A stretch of 64,000 bases of DNA from Pelagibius sp. Alg239-R121 (GCF_947331435.1 NZ_CAMZOF010000009.1:186001-250000); one strand, 5' to 3'; shown: positions 1-10,224, counted from the first letter of the stretch. Notes: generated by a model from the letters alone, not told the origin. Numbers and translations: made by a program.

Positions 1-2
1 AA

Positions 3-569
3 GCAAAGAAGCGCGGCTACCGCTCGCGTGCGGCCTTTAAGCTGCTGCAGATGGACGAAAAATACGATTTCCTGTCCAAGGCGCGCCGGATCATCGATCT
101 CGGCGCCGCACCTGGCGGCTGGACGCAGGTTTCACTGGAACGCGCGGCCCCTGGCAGCAAGGTTGTCGGAATCGATCTGCTGGAAATCGAGCAAATCCCG
201 GGTGCCATCCTGCTGGTTGGGGATTTCCTGGACAATGATGCTCCGGATCGCTTGAAGGCCGAAATGGACGGGGCCGCCGATATCGTGCTCTCGGACATGG
301 CAGCTGCCACAATCGGGCATGCCAAGACCGATCACCTGCGCATCATGGGTCTTGTCGAAACGGCGTTGGAGTTCGCTATCCAGGTGTTGGCACCGGGGGG
401 ATCCTTTGTTGCAAAGGTCATTCAAGGCGGCGCCGAACAGACATTGATGGATATGTTGAAACGTCATTTTACCAAGGTCCGGCACGTTAAACCGGCAGCG
501 AGCCGAAGCGACTCCGCCGAGATGTATCTGGTGGCGACCGGCTTTCGAGGACCAGAGGGTGAATCCTGA
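3..569 (+). CDS. rlmE: 23S rRNA 2'-O-ribose methyltransferase RlmE (FtsJ), 5'-truncated by window edge
   Basis: RlmE methylates the 2'-OH of U2552 in 23S rRNA using S-adenosylmethionine, late in 50S assembly. The reading frame is open from base 3, and the residues before the first internal Met (AKKRGYRSRAAFKLLQ) are the conserved family N-terminus with the first catalytic Lys, so the true start lies upstream of the window. The SAM-binding motif DLGAAPGGWTQV, the catalytic Asp in LSDMAAATIGH, the Lys in FVAKVIQGG and the Glu in EMYLVATGF complete the K-D-K-E tetrad. It stands just upstream of guaB, a common alphaproteobacterial arrangement. Identity is secure; only the extreme N-terminus is missing. 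Confidence 0.95.
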   Translation, partial: AKKRGYRSRAAFKLLQMDEKYDFLSKARRIIDLGAAPGGWTQVSLERAAPGSKVVGIDLLEIEQIPGAILLVGDFLDNDAPDRLKAEMDGAADIVLSDMAAATIGHAKTDHLRIMGLVETALEFAIQVLAPGGSFVAKVIQGGAEQTLMDMLKRHFTKVRHVKPAASRSDSAEMYLVATGFRGPEGES

Positions 570-659
570 TCGCCTGGACGGCTTTATAGGTGATCATTCA
601 AGCAGAAACTCTTGAAAGAGATCAATTTTTTCCGTCTTGCGGTTGACTTCAAAGAATCA

Positions 660-684
660 TGTGCAATCCGCTTGGCATTGCACA
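660..684. promoter_or_regulatory. Inverted repeat over the guaB promoter (operator candidate)
   Basis: TGTGCAAT, nine bases, ATTGCACA: a perfect 8-bp inverted repeat. Its right half overlaps the -35 hexamer proposed for guaB. The geometry suits a dimeric repressor, but no regulator is identified. Inference. Confidence 0.5.
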
Positions 685-699
685 GCCTATGTGTATGAT
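672..699 (+). promoter_or_regulatory. Predicted sigma-70 type promoter of guaB
   Basis: TTGGCA (672-677), 16-base spacer, TATGAT (694-699). It would start transcription near 706 and give a leader of about 135 bases before the guaB ATG. The 570-842 gap holds no other gene that I can see. Confidence 0.5.
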
Positions 700-800
700 G
701 CAGCGCCAATTCATTGGAGCCTGATCGTTTTATTGCAAGTCAAAATAAAACCGGAGTCAGTCTCTATTCAAACAGCTTAGAAGGCGACCTGGACTCTTGA

Positions 801-2306
<1,506 letters not shown>

Positions 2307-2307
2307 C

Positions 2308-2331
2308 AAAACGGCGCGCGCGCCGGTTTTT
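2308..2331 (+). terminator. Probable intrinsic terminator after guaB
   Basis: A GC-only hairpin (CGGCG...CGCCG around 2312-2325) is followed by five T and preceded by a run of A. It lies directly after the guaB stop and before the rsmB-like start, so it may only partly stop transcription. Confidence 0.55.
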
Positions 2332-2345
2332 AAACGCAGGCCGTC

Positions 2346-3656
2346 ATGAGGCCGGGAGCACGGATAGGTGCCGTCATTGAGATCCTCGAAGATCTTGAGG
2401 CGAGGGCCGTGCCTGCCGACCGAGTCGTGACAGCCTATACCCGCAGCCGCCGTTACGTCGGATCCAAGGATCGCCGGGAAATCGGTGATCTGACCTATTC
2501 CGCGCTCCGGACTTGGCTGCGTGTGACCTGGTGGTTGGAACGGACAGGCTGCGCTGAGGCTACGACGCGTGCGCGGCTGCTTGCAGTTCTGGTTCTTGCC
2601 AAAAAGATGACTCCTGAAGATCTCGAGATGTTTTTCGACGGTGAAGGCTACGGGCCATCACGACTGACCGCCGACGAACAGAGCCTGATTGCTGCGCTTT
2701 CCGGTGCCGGACTCGAACATCCTGAGCAACCCGCCTGGGTCCGTGATGAAGTCGCGCCTTGGTTACACGGGCATTTGCAGGCGCGTTTCAGCGAGGACAT
2801 GGCTGTCGAAATGTCGGCACTGCAGCAAGAGGCCGAAGTTGTCCTGCGGGTGAACAGTTTAAAGGGTGATCGGGCTTCGGCACAAAATGCGCTGGCCAAG
2901 GACTCGGTGGAAACCCACGAGACTCGCATCTCCCCCATTGGTCTGCGGGTCGAGGGGCGCCGGGCGCTGCAAGCCAGCGGTGCCTTTCGCGACGGTCTGA
3001 TCGAAGTACAGGACGAGGGCTCGCAGTTGATCGCACTGCTCTGCGATGTCCAACCAGGTATGGCCGTTGCGGACTATTGCGCAGGGGCTGGCGGCAAAAC
3101 CCTCGGGTTGGCGGCCAATATGAAAAGTAGAGGGCGTCTGGTTGCGCTGGACTTAGATGGCGAACGCTTGCGTCGGGCGGTGCCGCGCCTGGAGCGGGCT
3201 GGGGTCGGCGCGGTTGAACAGCGAAGACTGCCTGACAATGAGTGGGTGCGGGAAAATGCCGGGACCTTTGATCGGGTTCTGGTCGACGCCCCCTGCTCGG
3301 GCAGTGGTGTTTGGCGTCGCCAGCCTGATGCCCGCTTGGCTTTAACCCCGGAACGCCTGCAGGAATATCTGACGGCGCAGACTGAAGTGATGCAAGCTGC
3401 CGCCGGACTGGTGCGTCCAGGCGGGCGCCTGATCTATGCCACCTGTTCCCTGTTGCAGGAGGAAGACGAAGCACAGGTCGAGGCCTTTCTCAAAAATAAC
3501 GACGAATTCACGCAGTGCCGCATTTCCGATGTCTGGGCGTCGGTTCTGCCCGAAGTCGCCTGTCCGACCGAAGAGGCACATCTTTTACTCACACCGCATA
3601 AACACGGCACGGACGGGTTTTTTGTCTCAGTTTTGGAGCGCCGTGCTGGAGGATGA
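2346..3656 (+). CDS. rsmB: RsmB/NOP2-family rRNA (cytosine-5-)-methyltransferase
   Basis: SAM-dependent m5C methyltransferase of the RsmB/NSUN family (436 residues). The N-terminal third is NusB-like (YTRSRRYVGSKDRREIGDL). The Rossmann domain has the SAM loop VADYCAGAGGKTLGLAANM near residue 236. The family's two cysteines are present: motif IV DAPCSGSGVWRRQPD (about 314-328) and the nucleophile in motif VI YATCSLLQEED (about 364-374). The position between guaB and guaA is common in alphaproteobacteria. Which rRNA cytosine is modified cannot be read here, so the symbol is by family. The stop overlaps the start of the next gene (ATGA). Confidence 0.88.
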   Translation: MRPGARIGAVIEILEDLEARAVPADRVVTAYTRSRRYVGSKDRREIGDLTYSALRTWLRVTWWLERTGCAEATTRARLLAVLVLAKKMTPEDLEMFFDGEGYGPSRLTADEQSLIAALSGAGLEHPEQPAWVRDEVAPWLHGHLQARFSEDMAVEMSALQQEAEVVLRVNSLKGDRASAQNALAKDSVETHETRISPIGLRVEGRRALQASGAFRDGLIEVQDEGSQLIALLCDVQPGMAVADYCAGAGGKTLGLAANMKSRGRLVALDLDGERLRRAVPRLERAGVGAVEQRRLPDNEWVRENAGTFDRVLVDAPCSGSGVWRRQPDARLALTPERLQEYLTAQTEVMQAAAGLVRPGGRLIYATCSLLQEEDEAQVEAFLKNNDEFTQCRISDVWASVLPEVACPTEEAHLLLTPHKHGTDGFFVSVLERRAGG

Positions 3657-4222
3657 GCGCGAAGCTGCATATCCGTGAGGCGCGCCGACAAGACAGCCGC
3701 GAACTGGCACGGGTCCATATCGAAACCTGGCGCCATACCTACGCAGGAATGGTTCCGAACCAGTATCTTGCCTCCATGACAATCGATGAACAGGCACGGT
3801 CCTGGCGTCGCTGGATCGATAGAAAAAGCAAACGCGAATCCATCCAGCTGGTGGAGACACGGCCTGCTGCTGACGCGATGGAGAAGAGCCGGATCGTCGG
3901 CTTTGGCCACGCCGGGCCGTCTCGCGACCGGGAACTGCCGTTTAGCGGCGAGATCTACACCCTTTATGTAGATATTGACTGGCAGGGCATGGGTATCGGC
4001 AGGCAACTGCTGGGCAGACTGTTTCAAGCCTTGCTCGAAGCGGACATGGAGTCGGCGGTCATATGGGTCCTGGCCAGCAATCCGTCACGTTTCTTTTATG
4101 AAGCTTTGGGTGGCGAGCGAATCGCCGAGCGGCGGGAACGCTTTGCCGGAACTCTCCTGGAAGAAGTGGCCTATGGTTGGCCTGATTCCAGCGCCTTGAG
4201 GGCACTCACGCCCGATATCTAG
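3653..4222 (+). CDS. GNAT-family N-acetyltransferase
   Basis: A 189-residue GNAT acetyltransferase, which would move an acetyl group from acetyl-CoA to an amine. The fold is indicated by the N-terminal pattern IREARRQDSRELARVHIETW and by the acetyl-CoA pyrophosphate loop in VDIDWQGMGIGRQLLG at about residues 104-119, followed by LASNPSRFFYEALGG. It is translationally coupled to the rsmB-like gene by a 4-base ATGA overlap. The substrate is unknown; small-molecule and protein N-acetylation are both possible. Confidence 0.85.
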   Translation: MSAKLHIREARRQDSRELARVHIETWRHTYAGMVPNQYLASMTIDEQARSWRRWIDRKSKRESIQLVETRPAADAMEKSRIVGFGHAGPSRDRELPFSGEIYTLYVDIDWQGMGIGRQLLGRLFQALLEADMESAVIWVLASNPSRFFYEALGGERIAERRERFAGTLLEEVAYGWPDSSALRALTPDI

Positions 4223-4332
4223 CACTGTCAGGCCGGTCGTTGAGACCTTCGCCGCAATAATCGTGAAGATTCTCTGCGGCGGCGGTGGTTGCGTGCTGGA
4301 CTTGGCTTGGCCTGACGCCTAATTTCCCGCGC

Positions 4333-5880
4333 ATGACAGACCGCATTCTTATCCTCGACTTCGGTTCGCAGGTGACCCAGCTCATCGCCCGGCGCGTTCG
4401 CGAAAGCGGAGTCTACTGTGAAGTGATTCCCTTTAACGCCGATCCGGCCCGCGTACGCGACTTTGACCCGCGTGGCATCATTCTCTCCGGCGGCCCGGCC
4501 TCAGTGGCGGCGAGCGACACGCCCCGGGCACCCGATGTCGCCTTTGATCTCGGTGTTCCCGTTTTGGGCATCTGCTACGGTATGCAGACCATCTGTGCTC
4601 AACTGGGCGGGCAGGTCGATCCTTCGGACCATCAGGAATTTGGCCGGGCTTACGTGGATGTGACCGACGGCTGCGGTCTTTTCGAGGACCTCTGGTCCAG
4701 CGGCGAGCGGCACCAGGTCTGGATGAGCCACGGCGACCGCGTGGTCAGCCTGCCGGAAGGTTTCCGGATTGTCGGAACCTCCGAAGGCGCTCCCTATGCC
4801 ATGGTGGCCAACGATGAGCGCAAGATCTACGGCGTCCAGTTCCATCCTGAGGTCATGCACACCCCGGACGGTGCCAAGCTGCTGTCGAACTTTACCCACA
4901 AAGTCGTCGGGTGCAGTGGAGATTGGACCATGGCGGCCTTCCGCCAGCAGGCGATTGAGAAGATCCGCGCCCAAGTGGGGTCAGGCAGAGTGGTCTGCGG
5001 CCTTTCGGGAGGTGTCGATTCTTCCGTCGCGGCGGTCCTGATTCACGAAGCCATCGGTGATCAACTCACCTGTATTTTCGTCGACCATGGTCTTCTGCGC
5101 CAGGACGAAGCAACCCAGGTGGTTGAGCTGTTCCGGGGCCACTACAACATTCCGCTGATCCATAAGGATGCCAGCGATCTCTTCCTGGGCAAGCTGGCGG
5201 GCGTCTCCGATCCAGAGACCAAGCGCAAGATTATTGGCGGGACTTTTATCGATGTCTTTGACGAGGAAGCCAAAGGTCTGGGTGGTGCTGACTTCCTGGC
5301 ACAAGGCACGCTCTATCCTGATGTGATCGAATCGGTCTCTTTCATTGGCGGACCCAGCGTGACCATCAAGTCGCACCACAATGTGGGTGGCTTACCGGAA
5401 CGCATGAAGATGTCCCTTGTCGAGCCGTTGCGCGAACTCTTCAAAGACGAAGTGCGGGAGCTGGGACGCGAACTGGGTCTGCCCGAGAGTCTGATTGGCC
5501 GGCATCCCTTTCCCGGGCCGGGTCTCGCGATCCGCATCCCGGGTGATATCACCCGCGAAAAATGCGAGATCCTGCGCAAGGCCGACGCCGTTTATCTGGA
5601 CGAGATCCGCAAGGCAGGCCTGTACGATGCCATCTGGCAGGCCTTCGCGGTGCTGCTGCCGGTGAAGACCGTGGGTGTGATGGGGGACGGGCGTTCCTAC
5701 GACTACGTCTGTGCGCTTCGGGCCGTGACCTCGACCGACGGCATGACCGCTGACAGCTATCCATTCGACCACGAATTCCTCTCGGCGGCGGCGACGCGGA
5801 TCATTAACGAGGTGCGGGGCATCAATCGGGTGGTCTACGATGTGACTTCGAAACCGCCGGGGACCATCGAGTGGGAGTGA
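4333..5880 (+). CDS. guaA: GMP synthase (glutamine-hydrolysing) GuaA
   Basis: Converts XMP to GMP with ATP and glutamine. The N-terminal class I glutamine amidotransferase domain has the nucleophile in GICYGMQ (Cys about 81) and the His/Glu pair in QFHPEVMHT. The ATP-pyrophosphatase domain has the PP-loop GLSGGVDSS near residue 220. The C-terminal dimerisation domain ends PPGTIEWE, as in nearly all GuaA proteins. The frame is open to an upstream GTG at 4285, but [13 protein letters not shown] at 4333 is the family start, giving 515 residues. It completes the GMP branch begun by guaB. Confidence 0.97.
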   Translation: MTDRILILDFGSQVTQLIARRVRESGVYCEVIPFNADPARVRDFDPRGIILSGGPASVAASDTPRAPDVAFDLGVPVLGICYGMQTICAQLGGQVDPSDHQEFGRAYVDVTDGCGLFEDLWSSGERHQVWMSHGDRVVSLPEGFRIVGTSEGAPYAMVANDERKIYGVQFHPEVMHTPDGAKLLSNFTHKVVGCSGDWTMAAFRQQAIEKIRAQVGSGRVVCGLSGGVDSSVAAVLIHEAIGDQLTCIFVDHGLLRQDEATQVVELFRGHYNIPLIHKDASDLFLGKLAGVSDPETKRKIIGGTFIDVFDEEAKGLGGADFLAQGTLYPDVIESVSFIGGPSVTIKSHHNVGGLPERMKMSLVEPLRELFKDEVRELGRELGLPESLIGRHPFPGPGLAIRIPGDITREKCEILRKADAVYLDEIRKAGLYDAIWQAFAVLLPVKTVGVMGDGRSYDYVCALRAVTSTDGMTADSYPFDHEFLSAAATRIINEVRGINRVVYDVTSKPPGTIEWE

Positions 5881-5918
5881 TGCCGGCAATCGCTTTGTAA
5901 CAAAGTGAAAGCCGAAAA

Positions 5919-6704
5919 GTGGGGCACCGCGTGTTTTTCAGATCAAGAAAATGCAGGCTTCTGATCTTCCCGCTTCTGATGCTTCTTTATGCGAGCCACG
6001 CTCTCGCGGCAGAACAAAAGATCGTCGTTGCGGGGATCTCTGAACTTCCGGTTTATCAGATCACAAATGCCGCCTCGCGGGTAAACATACTGCTGTTAGC
6101 CGGGGGCGGCGGCTGGCGGGGAAACCTGAATTCGCAGAACTTCCTTATCCGGCAGCGTCGGTCCTTCGTGAACGCCGGCGCCAATGTCTTCATCTTTCCA
6201 AATCCGGTGAAGCGAAAAATCTCTTTTGCGGATCGTTTGTCGGACGATCATGTGATACGGATTTTACGCCTCGTCGAAAGCGTGAAGCGAGAAAACGACC
6301 TGCCGATTTTTTTAGCGGGCATCAGCCGGGGAACCGTCTCGGTTGGGCATTTCGCAAAAAATCATGGCGACAGGATCCAGGGAATTATCTTTTATTCCGG
6401 CATTTACCTCAGCGAGATTGAAAAGCGGAACAGGTTTGCGATGGAGAGGGTCGTCGGCGATCGGATCGAGGTTCCTGTCTTAGTCGTTCATCATCGAAAT
6501 GACCGCTGCCGTATCTGCCGTCCCGAAAGTGCTGAAGCTTTCTTTCAAAATCTGGACGCCCCCCAGAAAGACTATATGGAATTTTCCGGCGGAGGCATGA
6601 CAGGCGACCCGCATGGTCCATTGCATCATCATGGCTTCGAGGGTCTTGAGAAAGAAGTGGTTTCCAGGACGCTGGCTTGGGCCGAAAGCCTTAGTTCTGA
6701 CTGA
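5919..6704 (+). CDS. Secreted alpha/beta-hydrolase-like protein, function unknown
   Basis: A 261-residue protein with an N-terminal signal peptide (hydrophobic LLIFPLLMLLYASHALA, likely cleavage after ALA near residue 30), so probably periplasmic. An alpha/beta hydrolase fold is suggested by the nucleophile elbow GISRGT (Ser about 136), a likely acid in HHRNDRC (Asp about 195) and a His cluster in GPLHHHGF (about 236-238). Four Cys sit near the acid loop and N-terminus. The start is a GTG with a poor ribosome site; a GTG at 5931 is an alternative. It is a monocistronic-looking gene after guaA. No substrate can be assigned. Confidence 0.7.
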   Translation: MGHRVFFRSRKCRLLIFPLLMLLYASHALAAEQKIVVAGISELPVYQITNAASRVNILLLAGGGGWRGNLNSQNFLIRQRRSFVNAGANVFIFPNPVKRKISFADRLSDDHVIRILRLVESVKRENDLPIFLAGISRGTVSVGHFAKNHGDRIQGIIFYSGIYLSEIEKRNRFAMERVVGDRIEVPVLVVHHRNDRCRICRPESAEAFFQNLDAPQKDYMEFSGGGMTGDPHGPLHHHGFEGLEKEVVSRTLAWAESLSSD

Positions 6705-7040
6705 TCGCGTTCGAGCGTTTCCGTTGGAGAGGTGTTCGCGCGAGGTCCGATCACCTGGGGGTCTGTATTTCCGTCAGTTCTGAGCGGGCGTGACAACTGG
6801 TTTTTGCGTCTTGGCCCTTCGGTATTTTGCCTAAATCCCTCCTCCTAACCAGGATTTATCAGCCAAACAGTCCCCAGTTTTATGTAAAAATAATTTACTA
6901 AATAGGTTAGTATTTGTTCCTTTTTGTTAGAATAACTCACCATTAGACTGCCCTGACTATGGTGTAATTCCGGTGAATCGGTGGAGTTTTCCGCGGTTTG
7001 GATTTGTACCAACGAGCACGGAAAACCAGGCGAGTAGATA
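6705..7040. other. 336-base intergenic region upstream of the complex II-like operon
   Basis: No gene is visible. The first half is GC-balanced and featureless. From about 6880 it becomes AT-rich and carries two copies of a GTTAGNATWW motif (listed separately), as expected of a regulated promoter region for the operon starting at 7041. Confidence 0.6.
6906..6935 (+). promoter_or_regulatory. Two direct copies of GTTAGNATWW, 20 bp apart
   Basis: GTTAGTATTT (6906-6915) and GTTAGAATAA (6926-6935) lie two helical turns apart, about 110 bases before the operon. The same ten-base pattern flanks the LysR-type regulator gene near 14750, so these are candidate binding sites for that regulator. Inference from sequence only. 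Confidence 0.4.
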
Positions 7041-7784
7041 GTGTCGAACATTCGGGACATGCCAAACGGGCAAACAATGGAAGTAAGAGTCTGGCGGTCG
7101 GACGGCGAGGGCGGGCGTTTTGAAGGCTTTGACGTTCCACAGCGTGAAAGCCAGACCATTCTCGATGTGGTCTCCTGGATCCAACAGAATGCCGACTCAA
7201 CCCTATCCTATCGCTTTGCCTGTCGCGTGGGAATGTGCGGTTCTTGTGCGATGATGGTCAACGGCCAACCACGCTGGACTTGCCGTACCCACGTAAAAAA
7301 GGTTCTGAAGAACAACAGATTGACGGTTGAGCCGCTGCGCAATCTGCCGGTCATCAAGGACCTGGTCGCCGACATGGATCCGTTTTTTGATAAATGGGTG
7401 AAGGCCGAAGGAGTTTTTCATCCTTCCAAAACCCGCGCCGATGCCATTGAGGCGATCAGCTCGGAACATCCCATGCGCGTCGAGGCGGATCGCGCGATTG
7501 AATGTATTAATTGCGCAGTTTGCTACGCGGCTTGCGATGTCGTGGAGGCAAATCCCGACTATCTCGGTCCCGCCGCGCTGAACCGTGCCTGGACCTTGAT
7601 GAACGACGAACGGGACGCCGGGCATGATGTTCGGCTTGATGCCGTATCGCAAAAGGGTGGATGCCATAACTGCCACTCGCAGCAGAGCTGTGTGAGATTC
7701 TGTCCGAATGAGCTCAACCCGACGGCCTCCATCGCGGGCCTGAAGCGAGAGACAGCGAAGTCTTTTTTTCGGCGAAGGGATTGA
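7041..7784 (+). CDS. Fumarate reductase/succinate dehydrogenase-like iron-sulfur subunit
   Basis: Iron-sulfur subunit of a complex II-like enzyme (247 residues), linking the flavin to the membrane quinone site. The plant-type [2Fe-2S] ligands are C61, C66, C69 (CRVGMCGSC) and C81. The ferredoxin part has CINCAVCYAAC (C155, C158, C161, C165) and C211, C217, C221 (last in CVRFCPNELNP), the spacing of [4Fe-4S] plus [3Fe-4S] clusters. An extra Cys, C208, is next to the third set. NPDYLGPAAL resembles FrdB more than SdhB. It is the first gene of the operon, an unusual order. The GTG start at 7041 has a weak ribosome site; ATG at 7059 or 7077 is possible. Confidence 0.9.
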   Translation: MSNIRDMPNGQTMEVRVWRSDGEGGRFEGFDVPQRESQTILDVVSWIQQNADSTLSYRFACRVGMCGSCAMMVNGQPRWTCRTHVKKVLKNNRLTVEPLRNLPVIKDLVADMDPFFDKWVKAEGVFHPSKTRADAIEAISSEHPMRVEADRAIECINCAVCYAACDVVEANPDYLGPAALNRAWTLMNDERDAGHDVRLDAVSQKGGCHNCHSQQSCVRFCPNELNPTASIAGLKRETAKSFFRRRD

Positions 7785-7787
7785 ACC

Positions 7788-8120
7788 ATGCTGGACTTGA
7801 GACTCTACATGGCGCAGCGCATTTCGGCTTTGATCATGATACCGCTTACCCTCGGGCATATTGCGATGATGATCTACGCGGTGCAGGGCGGTCTGTCGGC
7901 CGGCGAAATCCTGGCACGTACCCAGGGCAGCCTTGCCTGGATGCTGTTTTATGGCAGCTTCGTCGCGGCCGTTTCGGTTCATGCCGCCATCGGTCTTCGC
8001 GTGATCCTCTTTGAGAGCTTTAAGATCAAAGAGACAATTCTCAATGCCTTGAGTTGGACCGTTTTTCTAGGCCTTCTCTACATGGGAGCACGTGCCGTCT
8101 ACGCCGTGACGGCCCTATGA
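7788..8120 (+). CDS. Complex II-like membrane anchor subunit (SdhC/D-type), first
   Basis: A 110-residue protein with three predicted transmembrane helices. The N-terminal MAQRISALIMIPLTLGHIAMM and the central VHAAIGLRVILFE follow the pattern of succinate dehydrogenase/fumarate reductase anchors, in which a His in each region contacts haem b or lines the quinone pocket. It lies three bases after the iron-sulfur subunit gene and overlaps the next gene by ATGA, so the subunits are translationally coupled. Membrane-anchor assignment is firm; haem content is inference. Confidence 0.82.
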   Translation: MLDLRLYMAQRISALIMIPLTLGHIAMMIYAVQGGLSAGEILARTQGSLAWMLFYGSFVAAVSVHAAIGLRVILFESFKIKETILNALSWTVFLGLLYMGARAVYAVTAL

Positions 8121-8458
8121 TCCGCCCGCATAGATCTCATCCGCTCTGGTATGCTTTCTTGCTGCATCGGGTTTCCGGTCTCGCGCTGGTGCTGTTCCTG
8201 CCGCTGCATTTTTACGTCCTGGCCTTTGCGCTTACCCAGCCCGAACGCCTGGACGGGTTTCTGCGGTGGACGGACTATACCATCGTCAAGCTGGCCGAAT
8301 TCGGCTTGGTCTTTCTCCTGGCTATCCACATCTTCGGCGGCCTGAGGCTTCTGGCGCTTGAGTTTCTGCCCTGGTCGCCGCGCCAGAAGACGCTGGCCGC
8401 AAGCGCAGTGGCGGCCTCGTTTTTGGTTTCAGGCACGTTCTTTTTGCAGGCTGTGTGA
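8117..8458 (+). CDS. Complex II-like membrane anchor subunit (SdhC/D-type), second
   Basis: A 113-residue three-helix membrane protein. LLHRVSGLALVLFLPLHFYV is close to the SdhC signature (HR-x-[ST]-G), and IHIFGGLRLLALE matches the second conserved His-Gly-Arg region, so this is the likelier haem-b and quinone-binding anchor. The start at 8117 overlaps the previous stop by four bases. The frame is open to 8054, but that would bury the start deep in the previous gene. It ends within the start of the flavoprotein gene. Confidence 0.85.
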   Translation: MIRPHRSHPLWYAFLLHRVSGLALVLFLPLHFYVLAFALTQPERLDGFLRWTDYTIVKLAEFGLVFLLAIHIFGGLRLLALEFLPWSPRQKTLAASAVAASFLVSGTFFLQAV

Positions 8459-10224
8459 TGATGTCAGACATGAGCAAACTGGAACGGCACGACACGGACA
8501 TCCTGATCCTGGGCACAGGCGGTGCGGGTTTGTTCGCGGCGCTTCACGCGCAAAAGGCAGCACCCGACAAGAAAATCACGATTGCGGTAAAGGGGCTGAT
8601 CGGGAAATGCGGCTGCACCCGCATGGTGCAGGGTGGATACAATGTGGCGCTGGGGCGGGGCGATTCCGTCGAACGCCATTTCATGGACACGATCAAAGGC
8701 GGCAAGTGGCTGCCGGATCAGGATATGGCCTGGAAGCTCTGCAAAACCGCCGTGGAGCGCGTGCGGGAGTTGGAAAACGAAGTCGGATGCTTCTTCGACC
8801 GCAACGTCGACGGTTCGCTGCATCAAAAGGCATTTGCCGGACAGACATTCGATCGTACCGTCCATAAAGGCGATTTGACCGGAATCGAGATTATCAGCCG
8901 GCTGATGGAGCAGGTGCTGGCGCGGCCGCTCGAAAAATTGCAAGAGCATCGGGCCATCAGTCTGATCCCGGCACGGGACGGAAGCGGGTTAGCCGGCGTG
9001 CTTTTCATCGACATGCGAAGCGGCGGTTTTCGTTTCGTGCGCGCGAAGACGGTTTTGATGGCGACGGGCGGTGGCCCGACCATGTATAAATTTCATACAC
9101 CTTCCGGCGACAAGACCATGGATGGTCTGGCGATGGCCCTGCGTGCGGGGCTGCCCTTGCGTGACATGGAGATGGTGCAGTTTCATCCCACCGGTCTGCT
9201 GGCGGGTGAAGATACAAAGATGACCGGCACAGTCCTGGAGGAAGGGTTGCGTGGCGCGGGCGGTCAGCTCTTAAACGGCCATGGCCACCGCTTCATGTTC
9301 GATCTCGACGAAAAAGGCGAACGGGCGACGCGCGACGTGGTCAGCCGGGGCATCTATGACGAGATGCGTAAAAATAACACCTCCGAAAACGGTGGCGTCT
9401 ATATTTCCATGGGACACCTGGGGCCGGACACGGTACGCCAAAAGTTCAAGGGGATGGTCAAGCGCTGCGCGGATAGTGGCTTCGACCTCGCGGCCGGCAA
9501 GGTCGAGGTCGTACCGACGGCGCATTATTTTATGGGCGGCGTTGTTGTGGATCCGGATACCCATACCGCTTTGCCGGGCCTGTATGTTGCAGGTGAAGAC
9601 GCCGGCGGCGCGCATGGCTCGAACCGGCTCGGCGGCAACGGTGTGGCAAATTCCACAGTTTATGGCGGCGTCGCCGGGGATATCATGGGCGCAGATGTTC
9701 AAAGCATGACGGTCCTACGAGATCCGGACGAAACGATCTTGCGGTCGGAGGTCGAGCGTGCCTGCCATCCGCTTGGCAAAAAGCCTGCGAACATCCAGAT
9801 GCTGCGCAAAGCATTGCAGGATGTCATGTGGGACGACGTTGGTGTATTGCGGACTGGTCCCGGGATCGAACGTGGTCTGTCGAGAGTCACGGAGATCGGG
9901 GCCGAACTGATGGAGTTGGGCGTTGCGGGTGAGAATCTCGCCTTCAACCTCAGTTGGCACGATTGGTTGAATCTGCGCAGCCTTGTCGAGATTTCAGAAG
10001 TCATCGCCAAGGCGGCACTGAGCCGGGAAAACTCACGCGGCGCGCATTACCGCGAGGACTTCCCCGAGAGCGGTGAGATTGAGAGCTCCTACTTCACGGT
10101 TGCCCGACAGAGCGATGGCGAGACCAAGGTCACCCGTGAGGCGGTCAGGTTCACCATCGTCAAACCCGGGGAGACCGTGTTGAAAGACGGCGAACCGGAA
10201 AGCCTGGTGGAGGCGGCACAATGA
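8458..10224 (+). CDS. Complex II-like flavoprotein subunit (FrdA/SdhA family, non-standard FAD site)
   Basis: FAD-binding catalytic subunit (588 residues from ATG 8458, which overlaps the preceding TGA by one base). The dinucleotide fold is LILGTGGAGL near residue 20. Against FrdA/SdhA the catalytic set is kept: H243 (FHPTG), R292 (TRDVVSRG), H356 (TAHYFMGG), R390 (HGSNRLGGNG). Two changes stand out. The residue that normally carries covalent FAD (H in SHTVAAEGG) aligns with C53 in GCTRMVQGG. The substrate-contact Thr in MTEGCRG aligns with Glu in LEEGLRG (E261). Noncovalent FAD and a substrate other than plain succinate/fumarate are therefore plausible. L-aspartate oxidase is related, but the linked anchor and iron-sulfur genes point to a respiratory enzyme. 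Confidence 0.88.
   Translation: MMSDMSKLERHDTDILILGTGGAGLFAALHAQKAAPDKKITIAVKGLIGKCGCTRMVQGGYNVALGRGDSVERHFMDTIKGGKWLPDQDMAWKLCKTAVERVRELENEVGCFFDRNVDGSLHQKAFAGQTFDRTVHKGDLTGIEIISRLMEQVLARPLEKLQEHRAISLIPARDGSGLAGVLFIDMRSGGFRFVRAKTVLMATGGGPTMYKFHTPSGDKTMDGLAMALRAGLPLRDMEMVQFHPTGLLAGEDTKMTGTVLEEGLRGAGGQLLNGHGHRFMFDLDEKGERATRDVVSRGIYDEMRKNNTSENGGVYISMGHLGPDTVRQKFKGMVKRCADSGFDLAAGKVEVVPTAHYFMGGVVVDPDTHTALPGLYVAGEDAGGAHGSNRLGGNGVANSTVYGGVAGDIMGADVQSMTVLRDPDETILRSEVERACHPLGKKPANIQMLRKALQDVMWDDVGVLRTGPGIERGLSRVTEIGAELMELGVAGENLAFNLSWHDWLNLRSLVEISEVIAKAALSRENSRGAHYREDFPESGEIESSYFTVARQSDGETKVTREAVRFTIVKPGETVLKDGEPESLVEAAQ

Noticed and set aside
2788-3474. 228-residue antisense frame in the rsmB-like gene
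   Set aside because: Pro/Arg-rich low-complexity product typical of a high-GC shadow frame.
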